The notes beneath the pieces are model-generated. The model did no database searches and was not told the origin of the DNA. It saw nothing but the letters and a program-made list of their open reading frames with translations. From positions 579,501 to 643,500 of the forward strand of contig CAUEEP010000886.1 of assembly GCA_958450365.1 (NCBI GenBank): a stretch of DNA of 64,000 bases. Direction: 5' to 3'. Made by a program: the position numbers and the translations under genes. Of this stretch, positions 36,001-45,442 are shown piece after piece. The first letter of the stretch is position 1. Every line of letters begins with the position of its first letter. The stretch comes from Mesorhabditis belari (Eukaryota; Nematoda; Chromadorea; Rhabditida; Rhabditidae).

Positions 36001-39000
36001 AAGTCACAACAAAACTTAGATTCGTATGTAAATTCTGTGCTAAATTTTCGTATTCCTATTAACTTCTATCTTTTATCTACCATGTTAATTTAATAAATTA
36101 AGACTACTTACCGTAAATACTGTAATAGTACCCCACCCCCATGAGGACGATGCGGAGCGTTGCGTAGTCTAGCTTTGGACGCGTTTCTCTCGACACTGGT
36201 TTAAGCTACAATGCGCGCTTAGGTGTCAAAAAATAGCTGAAATTCAGGGCTATTTTTTGATACCAAAAGCGCATTTTTTGAAAGTACGGGTGCTTTGCAA
36301 AAAATGAAATACTAAAAAACTTTTGCGACTACACGACTGTACGAGGGGGATGGGGTCCAATTACAGTATTTACGGTAGTTATTTCCTAGTTAATTAGATC
36401 ATCATCTTCACCATTTTTTATTGTTTGTTTCATCTTTTTTTTTGTTTTCTTATCATTTCAATAATCAATTTTTAAAATTTAGAAATAGAAGAGCGCTTTC
36501 TCGAGTGATTTACTCAATTTCCATGTTCGAGGAAATTGATTTATATCCCAACGGCTGAAAAAACACAAGGAAATGGTCGAGATTCTATCAAGATACAAGG
36601 ATGAAGACGAGAAATCGAGAAAGACTAGTGAAGAAAGGAATTTAATCAAACGATTGAATCTCCGATACAAACAAGGAGAAGCTCTCAGTTCGTGATTGCA
36701 GTAGAAGCTCAACTCAATATAGCAACTCTATTCAGCACCTCTAATCGTACTTAGCATTTCATTTTTGTTGTGACTTTACAGATAAAATTCCGAGCACAAT
36801 CGGCTAGCCGAAAGTCTTTCGATGACAATCGGCTACGACATAGATACCCGCAAAATTAGCTCCTTAAAATTTGCATATATCCAAAAATTCAATCGCACAA
36901 CTGGAATCAATTGTTTTGAAGAGTTTAAAATGCAAAAATTCCTCACCCAATCCCACATATGTGCACGTTTTTCCATCTCCTCGATACGCGGCCATGCACT
37001 CGCACTGAATATCAGATTATACAGGGTGCGGCAGAATTATAGGTGCAGAGAAGTTCCATTGGAATATGACCAAAAAACGAAAAATTTGCCACAAAAACAG
37101 TTTTAACATATTTATTGAACTTAAATTAACAACTTTTATTGATCATATTCGAATCTTCCTCCTTTGGCGTCGATGCAAGACTTGAGTCGCTTGGGAAAGG
37201 CGTCGACCGTGGCGACCAAGTAGGCGGCGTCCAGACCCTCCCAGGCTTTCAAGAGAGATTTCTTCAAACTTTCGAGGTTTTTGTGAGGTTTCTGACAGGC
37301 CTCGGCTTCAAGAACAGACCAGACCGAGAAATCCAATGGATTGAGGTCTGGGGAGCTTGGGGGCCACTCGTCGAATGCAATGAAGTCGGGAAAAGTCGCT
37401 TTGCAGAAATCCTGAACAATCTTGGCTTTGTGAGCGGGAGCACCATCTTGCTGGAAGGTCCAGATGCGATTTTGGAAGTGATTTTGAGCCCAGGGAACAA
37501 GTTCTTTCTTTAGCATATCCAAGTACGTGTTCGCATTAACTTTGACTCCTTGTGGCACAAAAATCAGTGGTGTCTTGCCGGAAGCCGTCACACCGCCAAA
37601 AACCATGACTGAAGCTGGGTGGCCGCTGCGACCGACGGTAACATTTGGTTGAGTTTTCGACCAAACTCGATCGTTCTGCTTGTTCAGAATTCCTTCAATC
37701 GTAAAAATTTTCTCATCGGTGGACAAAATGTTCCTGTGGTCGATTCCGTTGAAACGAAGACGAAGGCTTTCACATCGATCTTTTCTCTTCAATTTGGCGT
37801 CTGCCGAAAGCAGAGCGGATTTGTTCTTCTTGTAGGGCTTGAACTTGAGCTTGTCCTTGATAATTCGACGGATTGATCGATCGGATACACCCATATGTTT
37901 GGCAATTCTTCGAGCGGACTGATTGGGCTTCTTTCGCAGGCGATCCCTGACCTTCTTGATGTTGCCTTTCGTCACCACAGATGGACGAACACCTCCTCGC
38001 GGCCGATCAGACATTGATCCCAACTCGTTGTAGCGTTGAATGGCTCGGTTAACAACGTTTCGATGCACTCCCAACTTTCTTCCGATCACGGTCGCCGATT
38101 CGCCCTTCCGATGAAGTTCCACGATCAATTGTCGATGCGGGGAAGCGCGAACCATAGCCTGAAACTCTAAGTTATAAAAAATTATAATTTACAAATACAA
38201 ATTCAATCATAAAATAACAACAAAAACATAAATTCGAGTGCAAAATCAAGAGCGAAGGCTCATTTTCCGTCTTTATGTCATGCACCTATAATTCTGCCGC
38301 ACCCTGTAGCAACTTTAGCAATGAAATCATTTCCCAATCTCTCCTACTTGATATCCTCCAACCGTATTCGTGCACCAGGCATTTTTATCGCAAACCGCTG
38401 TGAAACCTCGACATTCATCGATATCTGAATAAAGATTATCGAATAAACACTTCTTAAGGGTCAGAATAAGGGTCAGGCTTTGTGCTCAAATAATACACGA
38501 CCGGCTTTGTGTAGTATTGTCTAGTATTGTCTAGTATTGTCTAGTATTGTCTAAGTATAGGTACTGAATAACTGTTTTATTGTAATTCTATTTGTTATCA
38601 CTATTTTCTCCTTCTCACCAATGCATTCTCCATGTGTGTTTCTCTGAAATCCCGTTCGACACTCGCATGTGTAATTGTATTTCGAATTTCCCTTGCAATA
38701 CGATGTCCTCAAATCACAGTGATCACAAGCTGAAATATTTCTTAAATGCATATTTTATATAATTATCATTTTAAATAAGTTCTCCTCTTTTCTGAAATAA
38801 ACCAATTTGTGGGGATAATCGTTCTCCGCAAACTTTTCGGCATAAATGAATCGAGTAGAATTTATTGTCATTTCCCCCGCATCCATAGTAGAAGAATTTC
38901 TCGCATTCACCCGAATCCGAATTGAACCAATACCTGTAATCTAAATATTAAAGACTTTCAGAGAATTCTTGAAAACATGATTCATGTATTACGGATATAG

Positions 39001-39878
39001 GAAGCAAAATGCGAGAGTCAAACTTTACGTTTCACCAACCACCACTGTCCATTTCGTTCATCCGAGCAATGTCCATGATCGACCTCGAGAAGACAAAGAT
39101 CTGAGAAAAATGAAATCATTTAAAAACATATTCTTTTCAAATGATATTCAAACATTAAGGTATTAAAATATTTTATGTAGCTAGCTCTAATCTTTAAAAA
39201 CTTTATGTAGCTAGCTCTTAATCTTTAAAAACTTTATGTAGCTAGCTCTAATCTTTAAAAACTTTATGCTAAACCCAACCAGGCACAGCAGCGGGATTGA
39301 ACAATTTGTATCGGCACACCTTGATGCATTCCTGTTTCGTGTTGAATCTGAAAACAAAATTTTTCAAAAGATGGTCTAATTGTATCCAAATCCAAAACCC
39401 AAACCTATTTTTAGTGCCGAGACATCCTCCATACGTGAATTCTTTGCACTGTCCGTCACTCTCATCCCAAAACCATTTCATCTGAGAAAATAGGAACCGT
39501 ATTGGAACCGTATTGGTAACCGTAAAAGTTTTCTATTAAAGTTTTGTAAGTTTTTCATTCATTCAATTTTAGAATTTCACTCGAAAACAAACTTGATAAA
39601 CTTGGCACGGTCCCGGGTCGATTGTTTCCAAACAACGATCTTCTAAAGTTTATCTAATTGTGTAGTGATTAAATTCAAACATCAAGGTATTCAAATATTT
39701 TATTTAGCTAGCTCGAATCTTTAGTGTGAATTTGTTTTTCAAGATTAGCCTCAACTTTCAAAATTCTCCAGAAAACACCTTTTTCCTTCAAAATTCCCAA
39801 ACAATCAAGAAATTTTCTTCCAATTTTACCCGGATTGCTGGCTCGTAGTGTTTCGATTAGAAAATACAGCAAAATCAT
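24059..39878 (-). CDS. Secreted Kunitz/EGF multidomain protein, MEC-9-like
   Basis: About 21 exons joining in phase. The start [14 protein letters not shown] is a signal peptide with a splice acceptor just upstream. Exons: 39830-39878, 39593-39642, 39405-39481, 39280-39347, ~39040-39100, 38813-38933, 38629-38729, 38348-38424, 36947-37004, 35689-35793, ~35120-35216, 34829-34922, 33593-33702, 29606-29656, 28499-28580, 27955-28022, 27097-27188, 26826-26931, 26467-26604, 24428-24553, 24059-24195. Domain order: two Kunitz ([34 protein letters not shown]), EGF, Ca-binding EGF (DIDECRGF), EGF, Ca-binding EGF (DVNECLRS), three Kunitz ([32 protein letters not shown]), three EGF. Five Kunitz plus six or seven EGF matches C. 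elegans MEC-9, an extracellular protein needed for touch-neuron mechanosensation. The 3' end and exon 11 donor are uncertain. Confidence 0.8.
24288..24403. mobile_element. CCGTA-type hairpin MITE, 116 bp
   Basis: CCGTATTCTCTCTAATAGTA and its complement form the ends, flanked by TA. It lies in the last intron of the mec-9-like gene. Confidence 0.85.
24601..26333. mobile_element. CCGTAAAAACTCTAATA-ended composite element, 1.7 kb
   Basis: The ends CCGTAAAAACTCTAATA and tattagagtttttacgg are inverted and flanked by TA. The interior has no complete gene. A 490-bp palindromic element with its own 9-bp duplication is nested near the right end. A 35-bp stretch at 24,872 is repeated just outside the right end at 26,385. 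Confidence 0.75.
25822..26311. mobile_element. GGGAGTGGGACAAATG palindromic element, copy 1
   Basis: Terminal GGAAGTGGGACAAATGCGAC and its complement, 490 bp, with the 9-bp duplication GCTTCTATT immediately on both sides (25,813-25,821 and 26,312-26,320). The arms carry ttgcgcacccggacatttgc. A 9-bp duplication points to Mutator-like transposition. Confidence 0.9.
27259..27366. repeat. CTGT microsatellite
   Basis: A (ctgt)n tract with tttctgtctg interruptions, in an intron of the mec-9-like gene. Open frames across it are an artefact of the repeat. Confidence 0.95.
28692..28912. mobile_element. CCGTA-type hairpin MITE, 221 bp
   Basis: The left end CCGTGTTTTGCCCTAATAGT and right end ctattagggaaaatacgg are imperfect inverted repeats flanked by TA. 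It lies in an intron of the mec-9-like gene. Confidence 0.75.
30047..30493. repeat. TTGTTGTTAACTAG minisatellite
   Basis: A tandem array of ttgttgttaactag and shorter ttgttg variants, split by a hairpin MITE at 30,162-30,384. It lies in the largest intron of the mec-9-like gene. Confidence 0.95.
30162..30384. mobile_element. CCGTATTTC hairpin MITE inserted in the minisatellite
   Basis: The ends CCGTATTTCTTCGAATAGAA and the exact complement pair over about 70 bp. TA flanks both sides. The target was the TA inside one aacta unit of the array, so the insertion boundaries are unambiguous. Confidence 0.9.
31327..31687. repeat. Direct repeat (about 130 bp) around GGAACCGTAT array
   Basis: Two near-identical copies starting acatgtctttctgtattta and ending cgaacgtcggcctactttac flank a short tandem array of ggaaccgtattggaaccgta units at 31,459-31,553. 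The same ggaaccgtatt unit occurs near 39,490. Confidence 0.9.
31690..32110 (+). pseudogene. Mariner transposase N-terminal fragment
   Basis: Forward frames read [34 protein letters not shown], then after a frameshift [18 protein letters not shown] and [15 protein letters not shown]. This is the paired helix-turn-helix domain of a mariner transposase. The catalytic half is absent. It belongs to a family related to the 4,530-5,755 copy but lies on the other strand. Confidence 0.85.
33838..33932 (-). pseudogene. tRNA-like sequence with inserted segment
   Basis: The minus strand begins accggatggctcattgctta (A-box-like with gagcatctgcc) and ends gaaggttcaatcccatctcc with ccgga/tccgg able to pair as part of an acceptor. 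About 30 extra bases separate the D and T arms. Probably a pseudogene. Confidence 0.4.
33949..34721. mobile_element. Tc1/mariner-type inverted-repeat element, 773 bp
   Basis: The ends CAAGGTGGCTAATCAGTATT and aatacttattagccaccctg are inverted, flanked by TA, and similarity runs inward for over 200 bp. A partial copy of the 15,351-type foldback (34,186-34,326) is nested in the middle. Intron of the mec-9-like gene. Confidence 0.85.
35248..35653. mobile_element. DNA element carrying a tRNA-like segment
   Basis: The left end acaagggaatatcaactggg and right end cctagttgatatttccttgt are inverted repeats. A second copy starts at 21,190 (acaagggaagatcaactggc), and the two share cgaatctgctttncgttt and gttataagtgt in the interior. 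Both carry a tRNA-like block in the right half, at 35,456-35,531 and 21,404-21,541. Confidence 0.7.
35456..35531 (+). pseudogene. tRNA-like sequence inside a DNA element
   Basis: It has an A-box-like ggtggcctagtggcagtggg, an enlarged middle part and a B box tagttcgagtccgc. The last 13 bases match the tRNA-like block at 21,404-21,541. No acceptor stem. Confidence 0.5.
36111..36375. mobile_element. Hairpin MITE, 265 bp, copy 2
   Basis: CCGTAAATACTGTAATAGTA and its complement at the ends, flanked by TA. Closely related to 8,272-8,535 and 45,065-45,328. Intron of the mec-9-like gene. Confidence 0.92.
36549..36695 (+). pseudogene. Protein-like fragment, origin unknown
   Basis: 48 codons on the plus strand, inside a minus-strand intron, read as a charged helical peptide ([20 protein letters not shown], then [19 protein letters not shown]) ending in TGA. 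There is no start, acceptor or neighbouring exon that I can support. I do not recognise the family. It could be an inserted gene fragment. Confidence 0.3.
37022..38306 (-). mobile_element. maT (DD37D) transposon, apparently intact, 1285 bp
   Basis: Perfect 26-bp terminal inverted repeats begin CAGGGTGCGGCAGAATTATA, and TA flanks both ends (37,020-37,021 and 38,307-38,308). A single full-length transposase frame lies inside. It sits in the intron that splits the Ca-binding EGF domain of the mec-9-like gene, on the same strand, so the gene need not be disrupted. Confidence 0.97.
37136..38155 (-). CDS. Transposase, Tc1/mariner superfamily, maT (DD37D)
   Basis: 339 residues in one uninterrupted frame. 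The N-terminal half has two helix-turn-helix units ([38 protein letters not shown]) joined by an AT-hook-like [10 protein letters not shown] linker. The catalytic triad is D147 (STDEKIFTI), D237 (QQDGAPAH) and D275 ([12 protein letters not shown]), with 37 residues between the last two. That spacing defines the maT/DD37D group, distinct from mariner (34) and Tc1 (DD34E). All three acidic residues are present. The enzyme would bind the 26-bp ends and move the element by cut and paste into TA sites. Length matches the family's usual 330-350 residues. Confidence 0.97.
   Translation of the reverse strand: MVRASPHRQLIVELHRKGESATVIGRKLGVHRNVVNRAIQRYNELGSMSDRPRGGVRPSVVTKGNIKKVRDRLRKKPNQSARRIAKHMGVSDRSIRRIIKDKLKFKPYKKNKSALLSADAKLKRKDRCESLRLRFNGIDHRNILSTDEKIFTIEGILNKQNDRVWSKTQPNVTVGRSGHPASVMVFGGVTASGKTPLIFVPQGVKVNANTYLDMLKKELVPWAQNHFQNRIWTFQQDGAPAHKAKIVQDFCKATFPDFIAFDEWPPSSPDLNPLDFSVWSVLEAEACQKPHKNLESLKKSLLKAWEGLDAAYLVATVDAFPKRLKSCIDAKGGRFEYDQ
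39172..39267. repeat. Three tandem units of about 33 bp
   Basis: Three copies of tatgtagctagctctaatct followed by ttaaaaactt. A single copy of the gctagctcgaatcttta part recurs near 39,707. Intron of the mec-9-like gene. Confidence 0.85.
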
Positions 39879-40462
39879 GATTGATCTAAAAAGAAAAAAT
39901 ATTTAGAGGAATTCTGAAAAATGGAGTCTTTTGAAAGAAGAAAAAAAAGAGAGGGATGGACCTCGATTAATGAATGCATGTAAGCTTTTGTGTGAAAGGA
40001 GACCATTCGAAAAGGGAAAGATATCCACCAAGGGGGTCATTCTCACCAAAAATTGTCTTTCCTTATCCCCCAACAAGTCTCATCTATGCATTTTAAATTA
40101 AAAGGAAAAAAAGTTGTACTTTTTACAGCAAAATCCCATCGAGCTTTGCGAAAAAAAAATTGTTGCACTTAACATTTCATTTATTCAAATGCCACATGCA
40201 CATTTTATTGCACATTGCCACATGCACACCAAATAAACGTTCGCCAGAAGGTAAGACACACAAAGAAAATCGAGACAAATCACGAGAGATCCAAGGAAAA
40301 TAGAAAAGAGAAATGGCATATACTGGTAGTGTATTTTGATAACAAAAAAAGAAGAATGGATTTCAATTATTGACGAGATCAAGAAGCGAAGAAAAAGTAA
40401 TCCATTTTCCATTTTAATCGGCGAATTTTACCTATGTTCATCAGAGATTCTCGTAGTGTCCA

Positions 40463-41110
40463 TCATTCAATCCATCCTTTTTCAGCCTAAATAATAACGA
40501 TTAAATAGTGAAAATGAATCGAATCGTACCTCCTTTTCCGCAGCTTCAGTCTTCCATTTCAGCGGTTGTTCCTTTTCTTTGAGCTGAACGGGATTTATTG
40601 GCGCATCCACCTAAAAAGAAACAAGTGTCAAAATAATTTTTTTACCCCTTCAAAATCCACAAATCACACCTTCAAAATTGGTGTGATTTGTGGATTTTAG
40701 TTGTGGAATGGTTGGTTTATCTTGTTTCACCATTGGCGGAATTGATCCTTCTTTTTCCCCATTTCTTTTTGTCATCAATTGGAACTACCTAAAAACTTGA
40801 ATATATTACGCAAAAAATGAGCAATTCAAACCTTGGGACTGTTTGATTGAGTATTGCTGACGGCAAGTTGCTAGAAAGTTTAAAATTTAAATGAAAAGAA
40901 CATTAACTTCCGAATGTTATCGGTGTTGTAACAGTCGGCGAATGAACGGGATAAGTTTTCGGCTTAAAGCACATTTAACAACAATATTTAAAGAAAATTC
41001 CAACCATTTCCAGTCCTTTCTTCTCAAATTCCTTTGCTTTATTATCTTTTGAACGCGAATTTCTACGACCACTTCGACCCGAATGGTCTGGCTTCTTAAA
41101 AAAGATCATG
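40463..41110 (-). CDS. Unrecognised basic protein, weakly supported exons
   Basis: On the minus strand, short coding-like exons follow each other. KPDHSGRSGRRNSRSKDNKA ending before gttgga (about 41,015-41,095); TYPVHSPTVTTPITF (about 40,915-40,965); a short NLPSAILNQTVP exon (about 40,835-40,870); a lysine-rich exon near 40,690-40,785; VDAPINPVQLKEKEQPLKW (about 40,532-40,612); and a last exon ending in TGA at 40,463. I could not make every junction agree in phase, and the start is unknown. It lies downstream of the next gene on the same strand and might share a transcript with it. Confidence 0.35.
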
Positions 41111-41274
41111 ATTGTTCTTAAATAATTGTAGATTAATTGTATTGTATTGATTTTTAGGTTAAATGCAAATTCGTGACAGTTAATTAACATAATTAACAGA
41201 ATTAGTTTAGTTTACGTCAGTAAAACAAGTGTCGTTGAAATATCGATCAGTGAAGTCTAGTATCACATAAACAG

Positions 41275-41689
41275 GGGAGTGGGACAAATGCGACCTTTTT
41301 TTTGCGCACCCGGACATTTGCGCACCTTTTTTTCCGCACCTTGCCCATTAGCGCACCTTTTTTCGTGTTTTAAAAAAGCTAATATTAACCAATTTCTATT
41401 CCAAATGTTGTTTTTCTAGGTAATTTGAGGGTGTCGAATTCAAATTTTGACATAACAGAGCGTGTGGATATGTTTCATATGCTTCCACAAGCTCTGATAT
41501 GTCAAAATTTCGATTCTACGCCCTAAAATTACCTAGAAAAACAACTTTTGGAATAGAAATTGGTTAATATTAGCTTTTTAGAGCTTTTTTAAAACCCGAA
41601 AAAAGGTGCGCTAATGGGCACGGTGCGGAAAAAAAGGTGCGCAAATGTCCGGGTGCGCAAAAAAAAAGGTCCGTATTTGTCCCACTCCC
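41275..41689. mobile_element. GGGAGTGGGACAAATG palindromic element, copy 2
   Basis: 415 bp between two exact copies of the 9-bp sequence CATAAACAG (41,266-41,274 and 41,690-41,698). The ends are GGGAGTGGGACAAATGCGAC and its complement. It lies between two minus-strand genes. Confidence 0.95.
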
Positions 41690-41991
41690 CATAAACAGTA
41701 CAAACCAAACTTTCCATTTCTTTACCTTCAGTATGCCTATAGGAATTTGATATTCAGATCAATACATACAAACTACCATTTGTAAAAAAAACAACAAAAA
41801 CAATCGTAACTAAAAACCAAAACTCTAGAAAAAAAATAAAGCAACACTTCATTTTTACAACCCGTTTATTCAAGTACACGCCCAAACAACTCACAAGACA
41901 CGATTTGCAACGAAAAAGAGGACAAATTCATTATTGAAATCATTCATTCAATCAATCGAGAAGTGTAGAATGAAATGTAATGTGAATCCCC

Positions 41992-44193
41992 TCAATATCC
42001 AGGCTTTCTTTTCTTTTGTTGATTGGTCTTTGATTCATGAAGATCCACAGCTGAAAGACCACGAGCAATTCCATCAACCTAAATAATATTTATATTCTGA
42101 AAATATCAGCTCAAAGCAACAACCAACCCTTTTCTCGCATTTCTGCACTTTGTAGAGAGAAGTCTCATAGAGTGAATCGTCCTTTTCGCGATAGCGCACT
42201 TCATTCATCTTCGAGATTGCTTGCTATAAACGAAAACAGTAACTATTTCGCTTCAAAATCTCTACCTGAAGCAATTGGGCACTTTCCAGCAACTTCTTCC
42301 TCACCGCTTCTTCACTCAAACGACGCTCAGCAACGTCCTAAACACAAATTAAACAATTGATGTTCTAAGTTTTAACTCACCTTTTCGCTAACATTAGTCA
42401 TTGACGATGACGTTCGCTCATTTGCTGTTCGACTGTATGTAAGTGAAGCGTCACAAGACAATTCACTGTGACGCCAAAGTTAATAAATAATCATAATGAT
42501 AAACAACTCACTGTGGTTCACGAGCTGGTCCATCAGATTTCCTATTTTTCTGCGCGCTGTTGCTCATCTCTTTCTTGTTCTTCTTTTCAATCTGCTCTCC
42601 GCCTTTCTTCACTTTCTGTCGACTTTTCGAGAAAACCGATGGTACGTTATTCTGCATCATTCCAACTGGCTCCATCACCGTCAATCCACAGTCTTCACGA
42701 GAACTAAAACAAAAAAAATAAAATGGATATGCAGACATAGATTTAAATTCTAAAAGCAACTCACCAAGCGGGTCTAGCAGCAAGCATAGCTCCAAGACTT
42801 GGAGGAGGCATTTGACCGACTGGATAACTATCAGCATACGTCCAACGCTTCACACGACGACCGCCAGTCACAAAAGAAGAGACAATCTATAGCAAAGAAG
42901 GATTGGAGAAGCGATTCAAATTCCAAATTACCAATTGTTGTTGCGGATGTCTTGGATCAGCGATTGAAGCGTAAACAAATGGAGGTGCTTGATGGGGAGA
43001 TGGATCGGCTTTCGTTGGCTCATTGGCCCTTCCGGTTGATTCGATCTTGTCAACAAACTAAAATAATAAATACATCGTTCAATCGATCCATAAAGTGTAT
43101 TCAAAAGCAAACTTACGGGCAAAAGAGATGAATCAACAGTACTTCCTGGCGGTGGAATTCCCTTTTCCGTCTTCGTTTTCTCCTTTTCCCTTTCGGATCG
43201 TTTGGGTGATTTGCCCGCTTTAGCCTTTTCATCCTAAACAAAAAATTTACTTTTTAAAAAAGACAAAATAATTCAAACCGGTGTCTTTTTGGGTGAGGCT
43301 GGAGCTTTTGCTGGAGCGGGAGGCTTTTCAAAGACAGAAGTTTGTTTTAAAGTAGAAGATGGTTTTTTGCTCTTGCTTGATGCAGAGGATGACTTCTTAA
43401 TGGAGGAATCCTAACGAGAAAAAGAAATACAATAATTTATAATCAAAAATTAACTTGTTTTTTAGTAGCCTTTGGATCTTTCACTTCAAATTTTCCTTTT
43501 GCAGCAGAGGCCTTGGCAGTGGCACTTTTTGTGGATGAAGGCTTTTTGAGGAAACTAAGCAATAATTGAAAGTTTAATATATACCTAAAAGAAGTAAACC
43601 CACTTGACCTTTTGTTGACCTTTTGCTGGTTGTGCTTGACGAGGTCCACTTGCAGATCCACCTCTACTTTTAGCCGGAGTTGTTGACTAAAGAGTCATGA
43701 AGAATATAGTAATTGAAATAATTCTTACAATCAAAAAACAATACCTACCTTGATGATTGTTTTTTTAAAGGAGTTAGCTTGAACATTTGAACGAGCGGCA
43801 GACTTACTGCTCTTGGTCAAGTTCTAAACAAAAGTTTGATATTGAAAAGCTGACAAATTGGATTTATTTAACGAATATACAAACTTAATATCTACAAAGC
43901 TTACTACAAAATACAAAAATACAAACTTAATATCTACAAAGCACTATTTACTTTGCTAAAGAGCTAGTAAATTATACAAAAACACGTGATAGTAAGAAAA
44001 AGCCGTTTGATAAACTCTTAAAAAGATCGCACCAGCAAAACTAAATAAATTTAACTTTCAAGTTTTAAAGAAAAGTTTTTTTTTAAAGAAAAAAGTTTAG
44101 TTAAGCTACAAGTTATAAGAAAAAAAAGCTTTAATCGAAAAAAAAACCCACGCGGGATTGCTTTCGCTTCTTTGTACAGCAGCCGAAAACCAT
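41992..44193 (-). CDS. Unrecognised lysine/serine-rich protein
   Basis: About 13 exons join in phase from ATG at 44,193 (MVFGCCTKKRKQSR) to TGA at 41,992. The N-terminal half is low complexity and rich in K, S, A and P (KAPASPKKTP; KRSEREKEKTKTEKG). A more ordered part follows with APPFVYASIADPRHPQQQL, then VTGGRRVKRWTYADSYPVGQ and MPPPSLGAMLAARPAW. Basic and coiled-coil-like stretches come next (SRQKVKKGGEQIEKKNKKE; RRLSEEAVRKKLLESAQLL). The end reads RGLSAVDLHESK and KKRKPGY. I do not recognise the family. The RRVKRWTYADSYPVGQMPPP block is the likeliest conserved motif. Composition suggests a nuclear or cytoskeleton-associated protein, which is inference only. Confidence 0.7.
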
Positions 44194-44979
44194 CGTTGTT
44201 TTGACTTCCACAGAGAAGATGAGAGCCGAGTAGAAAATACAATGATTTTCTCATCCTCCAGAAATCTATTTATTTAACTTATAAATGCAAATTTAGGGCT
44301 TAAGCCAAAATACATTTGCATAAGACAATTATGCAAATGTATTTTGGTTTAATAAACTCTCGCACATTCTCTCATTCTTTCTTGAGCGATGGGTTTAAGG
44401 TTTCGAAAAGATTGAGTGTTTTTATGCTTTTCGAAACAATAGAAATTTTCTTGGTATTAAAATTTTCGAAATCCATTGGATGTTACGAGAGTTTTTATAC
44501 ATTTTATAGAGCTTGATCTAAAATGAGATAATCTCTCATGGTTGCAGAAATTTTTGGATAAAACGGTTCGAGAATTTGCGACAACATTTCACTTTCTACT
44601 TTCTCTAAAATTATTTGTCTTGTTTAGTTTGAATTTGCGCAAGTTTGATTATTGTTGCTGAACTATGGCTATTCTTATTATAAAGCTTGTAAATTGCGCA
44701 ATTTGCGTTTCGTTTGCGCAAATTTCGCCTCAAGTTTGGTTGCTCAATTTTCGTTTTTCAATTGTTGCGCGAATTTCGCTAGCACAATTTCCGTTTTAAC
44801 GTTGTTGCCTTTAACAAATTTAACGCTTTCTCATGAATTGTTGATTGGTGTTGTTCGTTGATTATCCTTGATTTTTTCGTTGAAATGTGTCATTTTCTAA
44901 AAGACGCTTATTTTAGAAAGTTACCATAATGAAAACGCTAGTTTCGTACAATCACCCGCGTTTTAGTATCATTGCAATA
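44194..44979. other. Intergenic, no gene recognised
   Basis: AT-rich. A short inverted pair (ccaaaatacatttgcataa and ttatgcaaatgtattttgg) lies at about 44,307-44,348. A forward frame repeating RFVCANFAS-like words near 44,690-44,790 comes from imperfect repeats of gcgcaatttgcgtttcg and is not convincing. Confidence 0.45.
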
Positions 44980-45442
44980 CAGTGGAACTTCTCTATAACG
45001 ACCTTCTATATAACGATTTTGAAATTCTAAAAGGTGCCCCTAATTTCTGCGTACTGCCCAATTACCGTAAATACTGTAATAGTGCCCCACCCCCATAATG
45101 ATGGTGCAGAGTGTTGCGTAGTCTAGCTTTGAACGAGGTTTTCTCGACACTGGTTTATGCTACAATGCACGCTTAGGTATCAAAAAATAGCCCTGGATTT
45201 CAGCTATTTTTTTCATACCAAAGACGCATTTTTTGAAAGTACGGGTGCTTTGAAAAAATGAAATACTAAAAAACTTTTGCGACTACGCGACTGTACGAGG
45301 GCGGTGGGGACTATTACAGTATTTACGGTAGGTGCAATTGTTGCCCGCATAGGGCAGCTACGCAGAAAATGTGGCGCGCGTTTTAGAATCGTTTTATAGA
45401 AATTTTTGGTCCCTTCGATATCGTTATAGAGAAGTTCGACTG
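44980..45442. mobile_element. pogo-type MITE interrupted by a hairpin MITE
   Basis: The ends CAGTGGAACTTCTCTATAAC and gttatagagaagttcgactg are inverted and flanked by TA (44,978-44,979; 45,443-45,444). Such CAGT...TATAACGA ends are typical of pogo/Tigger-related elements. The 264-bp hairpin at 45,065 is inserted inside it. Confidence 0.85.
45065..45328. mobile_element. Hairpin MITE, 264 bp, copy 3 (nested)
   Basis: CCGTAAATACTGTAATAGTG and the complementary right end, flanked by TA (45,063-45,064; 45,329-45,330). Same family as 8,272 and 36,111. Nested in the pogo-type MITE and therefore younger than it. Confidence 0.92.

Noticed and set aside
37139..37513. 124-residue plus-strand frame
   Set aside because: Antisense shadow of the maT transposase, which has clear motifs on the minus strand.
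42508..42837. 109-residue single frame as a separate gene
   Set aside because: Only its C-terminal part is an exon (42,535-42,705) of the lysine-rich gene; the beginning reads through an intron.
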